Shown here: in pieces, positions 26,506-34,015 of the stretch | Numbering within the stretch: position 1 is the first letter of the stretch | How the letters are laid out: the number at the start of each line of letters is the position of its first letter | The notes under the pieces: generated by a model | Database searches by the model: none | What the model was told of the DNA's origin: nothing | Seen by the model: the letters and a program-made list of their open reading frames with translations, nothing else | DNA from: Streptomyces malaysiensis subsp. samsunensis | GTDB lineage: Bacteria > Actinomycetota > Actinomycetes > Streptomycetales > Streptomycetaceae | Reading direction: 5' to 3' | DNA: 64,000 bases | Assembly (NCBI RefSeq): GCF_024519315.1 | Contig: NZ_JANIIC010000022.1 | Span: 1 to 64,000, forward strand | Made by a program: the position numbers and the translations under genes

Positions 26506-28728
26506 CTACTCCCCGGACTCTTCCGGGGAGTCTTCCGCGGCCTCTTCCGGGGGCGTCATCGCGACCTCTCTCGCCGCGTCAGGGCCCTGTTCGAGCAGGA
26601 CGCCAAATCCGTCCTCATCGAGCACGGGAACCTTCACTTGCATGGCCTTGTCGTACTTCGAGCCCGGATTATCGCCGACTACCACGAAATCGGTCTTTTT
26701 CGAAACCGATCCGGTGACTTTGGCACCACGGCTCTGTAGCGCCTCCTTGGCCCCATCCCGGGTGTGCGACTGGAGTGTTCCGGTGACCACGACGGTGAGA
26801 CCCTCCAGCGGACGAGGGCCTTCGTCCTCGCCGCCCTCCTCCTCCAGCCGGACCCCGGCCCGCCGCCATTTCTCGACGATCTCGCGGTGCCAGTCGACCG
26901 CGAACCACTCCTTGAGCGAGGCGGCGATGGTCGGCCCCACCCCCTCCACGGCCGCCAGCTCCTCCTCGTCGGCCTCGGCGATCCGGTCCAGCGAGCGGAA
27001 TTCACGGGCCAGCGCGGTGGCGGCCACGGGGCCGACATGACGGATCGAAAGACCGGTGATGATCCGGGCCAGCGGGCGCTCCTTGGCCGCCTCGATATTG
27101 GCCAGCATCGCCAGGGCGTTCTTCTTCGGCTCGCCCTTCTGGGTGGCGAAGAAGGTGACGACCTTCTCCTCACCGGTCTCCGGATCGCGCTTGGGCAGTC
27201 CGCTGTCCGGGTCCAGGACATACGACCGAATGGGCAGCAGTTGTTCGATCTTCAGGTCGAAGAGATCGCCCTCGTCCTTCACCGGAGGTTCGGCCGGTTC
27301 CAGCGGCTGAGTGAGGGCGGCCGCGGCGACATAGCCGAGGTTCTCGATGTCCAGGGATTTCCGCCCCGCGAGATAGAAAATCCGCTCGCGCAGCTGCGCG
27401 GGGCAGGAGCGGCCGTTGGGGCACCGCAGATCGACATCGCCCTCCTTGGCGGGCTGAAGCGGCGTATCGCACTCCGGACAGGTGGCCGGCATCACGAATT
27501 CCCGCTCACTGCCGTCCCGCAGATCGACGACCGGGCCCAGGATTTCCGGAATGACATCGCCCGCTTTACGCAGCACCACGGTGTCACCGATCAGCACGCC
27601 TTTGGCCTTGACGACATCCTGGTTGTGCAACGTCGCGAATTCGACCTCCGAACCCGCGACCGTGATCGGCTCGACCACCGCATAAGGCGTCACCCGCCCC
27701 GTGCGCCCCACACCCACCCGGATATCCACCAGCTTGGTGTTGACCTCCTCGGGCGCGAACTTCCAGGCGATCGCCCAGCGCGGCGCGCGCGAAGTGGAGC
27801 CGAGGCGCCCCTGGAGCGGGATCTCGTCCAGCTTGACGACCGCGCCGTCGATCTCATGCTCCACCGAGTGCCGGTGCTCGTTGTCCCCGTAGTACGCGAT
27901 GTACTCGCGCACGCCCTCGATCGAGTCCACCACCTTGAAGTGGGCGGCGGTGGGCAGCCCCCACTCGTGCAGCAGCTCATACGCCTGCGACAGCCGGTCG
28001 ATGTCGAAGCCCTCGCGCGCCCCGATGCCATGCACCACCATGTCCAGCGGCCGGGACGCGGTGACCTTCGGGTCCTTCTGGCGCAGCGAACCCGCCGCCG
28101 CGTTCCGCGGGTTGGCGAACGGCGGCTTGCCCGCCTCCACCAGCCCGGCGTTGAGCTCCTCGAACCGCTCACGGGGCAGGAAGACCTCGCCGCGCACCTC
28201 CACCAGCGCCGGGATACGGTCGCCCTTGAGCCGGTTGGGGATCTTGGCGATCGTCCGCACATTGGGGGTGATGTCCTCGCCGGTGCGGCCGTCGCCACGG
28301 GTCGCGGCGCGGGTCAACCGCCCGTGCTCATAGGTGAGGTTGACCGCGAGGCCGTCCACCTTCAGCTCGCACAGGAAGTGGTACGAGCCGCTGCCCAGCT
28401 CCTTGGCGATGCGGTCCGCCCAGGCGGCCAGCTCCTCGTCGTCGAACGCGTTGTCCAGGCTGAGCATCCGCTCGCGGTGCTCGACCTCGGTGAACTCCGT
28501 TTCGTACGCCCCCGCGACCTTCTGGGTCGGCGAATCGGGCGTACGGAGCGAGGGATACTCCGCCTCCTGCGCCTCCAGCTCGCGCATCAGCTTGTCGAAC
28601 TCGGCGTCGCTGATGACCGGCGCGTCCTTCACGTAGTACCGGAAGCGGTGCTCCTCGATCTGCTCAGCGAGCCTGGCATGCCTCTCCCGCGCCTCGGCGG
28701 GGACCTTTGACTGCTGTTCGCCGGCCAC
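26506..28728 (-). CDS. ligA: NAD-dependent DNA ligase
   Basis: 740-aa LigA that seals nicks with NAD+ during replication and repair. The adenylated lysine lies in CELKVDGLAVNL, followed by the OB fold, a four-cysteine zinc finger (CPECDTPL and CPNGRSCPAQ), helix-hairpin-helix repeats and a C-terminal BRCT domain from about residue 635. A Glu/Ser-rich tail ends the protein. It starts 15 bp after the methionine synthase-like gene, so the two are probably cotranscribed. Confidence 0.97.
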   Translation of the reverse strand: MAGEQQSKVPAEARERHARLAEQIEEHRFRYYVKDAPVISDAEFDKLMRELEAQEAEYPSLRTPDSPTQKVAGAYETEFTEVEHRERMLSLDNAFDDEELAAWADRIAKELGSGSYHFLCELKVDGLAVNLTYEHGRLTRAATRGDGRTGEDITPNVRTIAKIPNRLKGDRIPALVEVRGEVFLPRERFEELNAGLVEAGKPPFANPRNAAAGSLRQKDPKVTASRPLDMVVHGIGAREGFDIDRLSQAYELLHEWGLPTAAHFKVVDSIEGVREYIAYYGDNEHRHSVEHEIDGAVVKLDEIPLQGRLGSTSRAPRWAIAWKFAPEEVNTKLVDIRVGVGRTGRVTPYAVVEPITVAGSEVEFATLHNQDVVKAKGVLIGDTVVLRKAGDVIPEILGPVVDLRDGSEREFVMPATCPECDTPLQPAKEGDVDLRCPNGRSCPAQLRERIFYLAGRKSLDIENLGYVAAAALTQPLEPAEPPVKDEGDLFDLKIEQLLPIRSYVLDPDSGLPKRDPETGEEKVVTFFATQKGEPKKNALAMLANIEAAKERPLARIITGLSIRHVGPVAATALAREFRSLDRIAEADEEELAAVEGVGPTIAASLKEWFAVDWHREIVEKWRRAGVRLEEEGGEDEGPRPLEGLTVVVTGTLQSHTRDGAKEALQSRGAKVTGSVSKKTDFVVVGDNPGSKYDKAMQVKVPVLDEDGFGVLLEQGPDAAREVAMTPPEEAAEDSPEESGE

Positions 28729-28743
28729 CGTGTCGTCCTCCCG

Positions 28744-29760
28744 TTACTCAGGGTTGTCCGCGAGCGATCTCGCCGCCCGGACGCAGTGGGCCAGCGCGGC
28801 GCGGGCGTACCCGGGCGACGCGCCCGCGAGCCCGCACGACGGGGTGACCACCACCGACTCCGCGAGAGTCTCCGGTGACAGCCCCAGCCTGCGCCACAGC
28901 GTCCTGACACCCCCGACGCTACCGGCAGGGTCCGACAATGGGGCGTCCGTGCCGGGCACCGCGCCGATGAGCAGCGCCGTACCGCCTTCCACCGCCTCCC
29001 CGATCGACTCCTCCTCACGCTCCGTGAGCAGCGACAGATCGAAGGAGATCCCTTCCACGCCCGCGCGCCGGAGCAGCCCGAACGGCACGGCAGGGGCGCA
29101 CGAGTGCACCACCACCGGCCCGCCGGCCGCCTCCACCAGGGTCCGCAGCGCGCCCTCGACCACGCCCCGGTCCACGGCGCCGTGGGTACGGTAGCCGCTG
29201 GCCGTACGGACGCTCCCGCGCAGCACCGACGTCAGCGACGGCTCGTCGAGCTGGAGCACCACCTCGGCGCCCGGCACCCGGCGGCGCACCTCCGCCAGAT
29301 GGGCGCGGACCCCCTCGGCCAGCGAGGCCGTGAGGTCCCGGCAGGCGCCCGGGTCGCTCAGCGCCACCTCGCCGCCGCGCAGCTCCAGGGAGGCCGCCAG
29401 GGTCCACGGCCCCACGGCCGACACCTTGAGCGCCCCCTGGTGCCCCTGGGTGAACTCCTCCAGCGCGTCCAGGTCCTCGCCCAGCCAGGAGCGGGCCCGC
29501 CGGGTGTCCCGGCCCGGCCGGTCGCTGATCCGCCAGCCGCTCGGCTCGACATGCGCGTACAGCTCGGCCAGCATCCCGGCGGTGCGCCCGATCATGTCCG
29601 CGCCGGGCCCGCGCGCGGGCAGCTCCGGAAGGTACGGCAGGGCCTCGAGCGACCCGGTGACCGTCTTCGCGGCCTCCCGCGCGTCGCCGCCCGGCATCGA
29701 TCCGACGCCGCTTGCCGCTCCGCGGGGCCATGGGTGGTGGGTTGTGGTCTTCTCGCTCAC
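28744..29760 (-). CDS. Compact cobalamin-independent methionine synthase-like protein
   Basis: About 338 aa from the GTG at 29760. It corresponds to the C-terminal catalytic half of MetE only. Zinc-ligand-like residues are present: the HxC pair in VVVHSCAP and the later Cys in VTPSCGLAG. Archaeal core-only MetE enzymes use methylcobalamin or other donors, so this protein may not accept methyltetrahydrofolate. The frame is open to 29874 but the upstream part falls in repeat sequence. It lies directly before ligA. Confidence 0.85.
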   Translation of the reverse strand: MSEKTTTHHPWPRGAASGVGSMPGGDAREAAKTVTGSLEALPYLPELPARGPGADMIGRTAGMLAELYAHVEPSGWRISDRPGRDTRRARSWLGEDLDALEEFTQGHQGALKVSAVGPWTLAASLELRGGEVALSDPGACRDLTASLAEGVRAHLAEVRRRVPGAEVVLQLDEPSLTSVLRGSVRTASGYRTHGAVDRGVVEGALRTLVEAAGGPVVVHSCAPAVPFGLLRRAGVEGISFDLSLLTEREEESIGEAVEGGTALLIGAVPGTDAPLSDPAGSVGGVRTLWRRLGLSPETLAESVVVTPSCGLAGASPGYARAALAHCVRAARSLADNPE

Positions 29761-29823
29761 CAGCGAAGCGTAAGCGCTCCGCCGGGGTGCCCTGAGATTC
29801 CGGGGTGCCCCGAAATGCAGTCG

Positions 29824-29910
29824 GTCGTCTGCGGCACCATTGTGGCTGGTCGCGCGCACGCGGCGGAGCCGCACATCGACACAGCCCCGCGCCCCTGCGG
29901 GGCGCCACCC
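29824..29910. repeat. Dispersed intergenic repeat, family B, copy 1
   Basis: The element contains GTCGTCTGCGGCACC, the core CGGCGGAGCCGCACATCG and the hairpin GCGCCCCTGCGGGGCGC. A close copy lies at 44983-45070. It is placed 22 bp behind the stop of the SDR gene (29932) in the direction of transcription. The core is shared with the family A elements. Confidence 0.75.
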
Positions 29911-29931
29911 ACCGCAGCCGAGGACAGCTGC

Positions 29932-30621
29932 TCAGCCGCGCGGGCGCACCTGGAGGTCGGTGATCTCGGCGTCACGCGGCAGATCGAGCACGGTCAGGAT
30001 GGTCGTGGCCACGGTCTCGGGCGCGATCCAGCGCTCCGCCTCGTACTCCTTGCCCTCCTGCTGGTGCACCTTCACCTGCATCGGGGTGGCCGTACGCCCC
30101 GGGTAGACCGTGGTCACCCGTACGCCGTTGCCGCTCTCCTCCCAGCGCAGCGCGTCGGCCAGCGCCTTGAGCCCGTGCTTGCTGGCGGCGTACGCGGCCC
30201 ACTGGGCGTTGGCGCGCAGCCCGGCGCCGGAGTTGACGAAGACGACATGCCCCTGCGCCAGCCGCAGCTGCGGCAGCAGCAGGCGGGTCAGCTCGGCCGG
30301 CGACACGAGGTTGGCGGCGAGCTGACGGTTCCACGCCTTCGGGGTCAGCTCACCGACCTCGCCCAGGTCGACCACCCCGGCGATGTGCAGCAGCGAGTCG
30401 AGCCGGTCGGGCAGCGCCTGATGGCCCAGCGCCCAGGACAGCCGGTCCGGGTCCCCCAGGTCGCCGACGACCGTCCGCACCCCCGGGAACCGCTCCGCCA
30501 GCTCCTTCGCCCGTCCCGCGTCCCGTGCGAGCAGCCACAGCTCCTCGCCGCGCGCGGCCAGCCGCTCGGTGACCGCCGCGCCGATGCCCGAGCCTGCCCC
30601 AGTGATCAGATGCGTTCCCAT
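29932..30621 (-). CDS. Short-chain dehydrogenase/reductase
   Basis: 229-aa classical SDR. The cofactor motif TGAGSGIG lies at residues 7-14, an acidic residue in VVGDLGD contacts the cofactor, the catalytic Ser is in VNSGAG and the YAASK motif supplies Tyr and Lys. The short size is usual for Streptomyces homologues of this group. Substrate unknown. It reads the same way as the LOG-type gene upstream (143-bp gap) and the methionine synthase-like gene downstream. Confidence 0.9.
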   Translation of the reverse strand: MGTHLITGAGSGIGAAVTERLAARGEELWLLARDAGRAKELAERFPGVRTVVGDLGDPDRLSWALGHQALPDRLDSLLHIAGVVDLGEVGELTPKAWNRQLAANLVSPAELTRLLLPQLRLAQGHVVFVNSGAGLRANAQWAAYAASKHGLKALADALRWEESGNGVRVTTVYPGRTATPMQVKVHQQEGKEYEAERWIAPETVATTILTVLDLPRDAEITDLQVRPRG

Positions 30622-30764
30622 GGTCCCCAGCTTGCCTCACCACCGGACATGTCCCGGTGAAGGTCCCGGCTTGGCGCGATCCCATACCCGAAACCCGTGC
30701 GGACTTCCCGCCGGGCGCTCTCATCCTGTAACGGGTGCGGCGCATGCTGTAGCGGGACCAGGAC

Positions 30765-31292
30765 TCAGACGGACTCCAGGTACGTCATGGCCTCCACCCC
30801 GTTCTCCGCGAAGAAGACCAGCTCGCTCAGCGGCCGGGGCAGGAACCCCTCCTGCTCCATCCGCTGGAACTGCTGCTTCAGCCCGTCGTAGAACCCCGCC
30901 GCGTTGAGCAGCACCACCGGCTTGATGTGCAGCCCGTGCTTCTTCAGCTCCAGGATCTCGGTGGCCTCGTCCAGTGTCCCCGTCCCGCCGACCATGATCA
31001 CGACCGCGTCGGCGCGGGCGAGCAGCTGCGCCTTGCGCTCGGCGAGGTCCTTGGCGATCACCATCTCGTCGGCGTTCTCCCGGGCCTTGGCGGCGAGGAA
31101 CTCCACGGAGATCCCGACCAGCCGCCCGCCGTGCTCCTGCACGCCGTCCGCCATCACCTTCATCAGCCCGACATCGGACCCGCCCCAGACCAGCGTGTGC
31201 CCGCCTTTGCCGATCAGCTCGGCGAACTCGCGGGCGGGGGCGGTGTATCGGTCGTCGAGGTCGGCGGCGGAGCAGAAGACACAGATATTCAT
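30765..31292 (-). CDS. LOG-family (TIGR00730) Rossmann-fold protein
   Basis: 175 aa from the ATG at 31292; homology starts at MNICVFCSAADLDDRY. The family includes LONELY GUY enzymes releasing cytokinin bases from nucleotide monophosphates, and pyrimidine/purine nucleotide N-glycosidases. The nucleotide loop reads GGSDVGLM and the signature PGGxGTxxE reads VGGTGTLDE, with Val in place of Pro. The length is at the lower end for the family. The reaction is therefore not certain. Confidence 0.85.
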   Translation of the reverse strand: MNICVFCSAADLDDRYTAPAREFAELIGKGGHTLVWGGSDVGLMKVMADGVQEHGGRLVGISVEFLAAKARENADEMVIAKDLAERKAQLLARADAVVIMVGGTGTLDEATEILELKKHGLHIKPVVLLNAAGFYDGLKQQFQRMEQEGFLPRPLSELVFFAENGVEAMTYLESV

Positions 31293-31366
31293 GCGCGTCA
31301 CTCTACGAGCCGGGTCGGACACCCCCGCCGCCCCGCGCCACGGGTCGCGCCGTGCTGCGGATCTTT

Positions 31367-31516
31367 CCCCTCCCCGCCCCTTCCCGTAACCAGGGGCTCC
31401 GCCCCTGGACCCCGTGGCCCGGGGGCCAAGCCCCTGCCACGCGGCGCAGCCACATACCGATGCTGCTTTTCGGGGTCTGGGGCGGAGCCCCAGTTTCGGG
31501 GAGGGGCGGGGAGGGG
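31367..31516. repeat. Dispersed intergenic repeat, family A, copy 2
   Basis: A compact complete copy of the element at 19447: left arm CCCCTCCCCGCCCCTTCCCG, a hairpin AGGGGCTCCGCCCCT, the middle GGGGGCCAAGCCCCTGCCACGC, and a right arm from 31471 that is the inverse of the left arm of copy 1. It lies 18 bp behind the stop of the glycosyltransferase (31534) in its direction of transcription. No gene is visible in 31293-31533. Confidence 0.75.
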
Positions 31517-31533
31517 AGCAGCCCGCCGCAGGC

Positions 31534-32886
31534 TCAAGACGCGCCGGGCTCCCCGGACGTCCTGTCGCCATGCCCCGCCTCACCCCTGCCCACCGCGCCG
31601 ATGTGGGCCAGCACCGCCGCCGCGCCGTCCTCCGCCGCGACGGCTTCGGCGAGGTCGGCCGCCCGGCGGCCGAGGGCGGGGTCGGTCAGGCAGGCCGTGA
31701 TCGCCGCGCCCAGGGATTCGGCGGTGAGCGCGTCGAGCGGCAGTGGCCGGGGGGCGACTCCGAGCCGGTGCAGCCGTGCCGCCCAGAACGGCTGGTCGGC
31801 CATGGCGGGGACCGCCACCGCGGGTACCCCGGCGCGCAGTCCGGCCGCGGTGGTGCCCGCCCCGGCGTGGTGGACGACGGCGGCCGTGCGCGGGAACAGC
31901 CAGTCGTGCGGGAGGTCGCCGACCGTCAGGACGTCGTCGCCGGACGCCGTCAGCCCGGCCCACCCCGCCTGCACCACCGCACGCACCCCGGCGCGGGCCA
32001 CCGCCGCCGTCACCAGCTCGCCCAGCCGCTCCCCCTGACCCGGCGCCATGCTGCCGAACCCGATGAACACCGGCGGCGGACCGGCCCGGAGGAAGTCGGT
32101 CAGCTCGGCCGGGGGTTGCCAGTCCCGCGGGCGGGCGGGCCACCAGTAGCCGGCCACCTCGACCTGGGACGGCCAGTCCGCCGGGCGCGGCACCACCAGC
32201 GGACTGAAGCCGTGGAGGACCGGCCGGATCTCCGCGTCCGGCTCCGGCGACGCGGTGGCGGGCAGCCCGAGCCGGGCCCTCAGCCGCGTCAGGACCTCTG
32301 CCTGGAGCCCCCCGGCCCGCGCCAGCAGCTCCCGGCCCGCGGCCAGGTTGCCCTCCGGCCCGAGGCCGCCGTCTCCGGGCGCGCCGGGCCCTCCGGACAC
32401 ACCGGGTCCACCGGGCTCACCGTGCACGCCAGGCGCACCCGGTCCACCAGACGCACCAGCCACACCGGACGCGCCCGGCAGCGGAAACTCCCTCGTGGCG
32501 AAGGACGGTGCGAGATAGGTGCCGATGACGGGAACGGCGCACGCCTCGCCCGCCGCCCGGCTGAGCCCCGCCGGGCCGAACGCGGTGAGCACCAGGTCGG
32601 TGCCGTCCGCCACGGCCCCCACCACCCCGTCGGCGAGCCGGTCCAGGAACGCCGCCGTCACCGCCCGCGCCTCCCGCGGCGATGCCGCCCGGCTCCTGGC
32701 GCGGATCAGCTCACGGGGGTCGCCCGGCAGCGGCCGGTGGTCGAGACCGCAGCCGCGGACGAGTCCGCTGAAGGGCGCATGGGCGGCCACGGCGACCTCG
32801 TGCCCGGCGTCCAGCAGCCGCCGTCCCAGACCGGTGAACGGTGCGACGTCCCCTCGTGAACCGGCGGTCACGATCAGAATCCGCAT
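31534..32886 (-). CDS. GT1-family glycosyltransferase with collagen-like insertion
   Basis: 450-aa GT-B glycosyltransferase resembling erythromycin-type C-terminal domains and macrolide glycosyltransferases. The N-terminal acceptor domain starts MRILIVTAGSRGDVAPFTGL and the C-terminal donor motif includes HHAGAGTTAAGLRAGVP and PAMADQPFWA. The ATG at 32886 follows AGGAGG at ideal spacing. Residues 138-176 form 13 consecutive Gly-X-Y triplets (GAS GVA GAS GGP GAP ...) in the acceptor-side loop region, which I have not seen in this family. A divergent MerR regulator adjoins it. The acceptor is unknown; drug or antibiotic inactivation is possible. Confidence 0.87.
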   Translation of the reverse strand: MRILIVTAGSRGDVAPFTGLGRRLLDAGHEVAVAAHAPFSGLVRGCGLDHRPLPGDPRELIRARSRAASPREARAVTAAFLDRLADGVVGAVADGTDLVLTAFGPAGLSRAAGEACAVPVIGTYLAPSFATREFPLPGASGVAGASGGPGAPGVHGEPGGPGVSGGPGAPGDGGLGPEGNLAAGRELLARAGGLQAEVLTRLRARLGLPATASPEPDAEIRPVLHGFSPLVVPRPADWPSQVEVAGYWWPARPRDWQPPAELTDFLRAGPPPVFIGFGSMAPGQGERLGELVTAAVARAGVRAVVQAGWAGLTASGDDVLTVGDLPHDWLFPRTAAVVHHAGAGTTAAGLRAGVPAVAVPAMADQPFWAARLHRLGVAPRPLPLDALTAESLGAAITACLTDPALGRRAADLAEAVAAEDGAAAVLAHIGAVGRGEAGHGDRTSGEPGAS

Positions 32887-33015
32887 GTGATGATCCTCCT
32901 CGGCGAGTGCCGCCCCGGGCACACTCGGACAACGGCGGTCGCCGCGGACGCTAATGGCTCCTGCGCGGTGGAGGTTCAAGCAGCTGTGACGGGCGGCACA
33001 CAGGGCGGGGACGCG
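32887..33015. promoter_or_regulatory. Divergent promoter region, glycosyltransferase and MerR gene
   Basis: These 129 bp separate two divergent starts and must hold both promoters. MerR proteins usually bind between promoter elements separated by 19-20 bp. I could not define a convincing dyad by eye, so the operator is only inferred from the arrangement. Confidence 0.4.
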
Positions 33016-33939
33016 ATGGGCATCGGCGAACTGGCCGCGCGTACCGGACTGCCGGTGAAGACCATCCGCTACTACTCGGACATCGGGCTGCTGCCCGAGA
33101 GCGGACGCAGTCCGGGCGGCCACCGCCGGTACGCCGCGGACGCGCTGCCCAGGCTCCAGTTGATCCAGCGCCTCCGCGCGCTCGGCACGCCCATCGCCGC
33201 GATCGCCGCGGTCATGGCGGGGGAGCGCTCGCTGGACGAGCTCGTCACTCGTGAACTGGACGCGGTGCGGGAGCAGTTGCGTACGCTCACCTGGCGCCGG
33301 GCCACGCTGCGCGCACTGGACGGCTGCCCCGCGCCGGAACGGCTGCGCCGGCTCACCCTCCTCGCCGGGGTGGGCACACCGGAGGACGCGCACGATCATC
33401 TGGTGCGGTACTGGCGCTGGGCGCTCCCGGCCGGTCTGCCGCCCCGCCTGGTCCGGGCCGTCGTCGAGGGCGCGGTGCCCGTGCCCCCTGCCGCCCCGAC
33501 CACCGCGGCCGTCCTCGCCTACGCCGAGCTCCACGCCCTGGCCGCCTCGGGCGACCGGCGCCGCCAGCCGCAGCCCCACCAGGTGGGCGATGTCGCGTCG
33601 TTCTACTCCGGCGTCGTGGACGCCTGCGCACTGGCCGCCGAGGCCCTGGTGACCGGCTGTCCGGATCGGCGCGCCGAAGCGCTCGGGCACTTCGTGGGCG
33701 CCTATGCCCGCATCGGCGGGCATGACGACACACCGGCGTTCCGCGCCCGTCTGCGCGCCCTGTTCCGCCGTGGAGCGCGCGCCGGATCGTTCTCGCTGCG
33801 CTATTGGCGGCACGCCCTCGTCGTGACCGGCGAGACCCCGCGCCCTTCCGCCGCCTCCGGCCAGGGACACCTCGCGGCGCCGCTGGCCGCGCTGCACCAT
33901 CAGGTCGCGGGCCTCCCGCCGGCCGCGAACACCCCATGA
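33016..33939 (+). CDS. MerR-family transcriptional regulator
   Basis: 307 aa. The N-terminal winged helix begins MGIGELAARTGLPVKTIRYYSDIGLLPESGRSPGGHRRY, classic MerR, followed by a dimerisation helix (about residues 75-110) and a large Ala/Arg-rich C-terminal domain without recognisable ligand motif or metal cysteines. I chose the ATG at 33016; a GTG at 32986 is in frame. It probably controls the divergent glycosyltransferase and responds to a small molecule. Confidence 0.9.
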   Translation: MGIGELAARTGLPVKTIRYYSDIGLLPESGRSPGGHRRYAADALPRLQLIQRLRALGTPIAAIAAVMAGERSLDELVTRELDAVREQLRTLTWRRATLRALDGCPAPERLRRLTLLAGVGTPEDAHDHLVRYWRWALPAGLPPRLVRAVVEGAVPVPPAAPTTAAVLAYAELHALAASGDRRRQPQPHQVGDVASFYSGVVDACALAAEALVTGCPDRRAEALGHFVGAYARIGGHDDTPAFRARLRALFRRGARAGSFSLRYWRHALVVTGETPRPSAASGQGHLAAPLAALHHQVAGLPPAANTP

Positions 33940-34015
33940 GCGTCCCTGGAGCGCCGTGTGAGCGCCCCGGTGGCCGGTGCCGGACCCCTGGGGCTCCGGC
34001 ACCGGCCCGCGCGGT

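Noticed and set aside
31293..31583. N-terminal extension of the LOG-type protein to 272 aa
   Set aside because: The extra 97 residues are encoded by the family A repeat; homology starts at the ATG at 31292.
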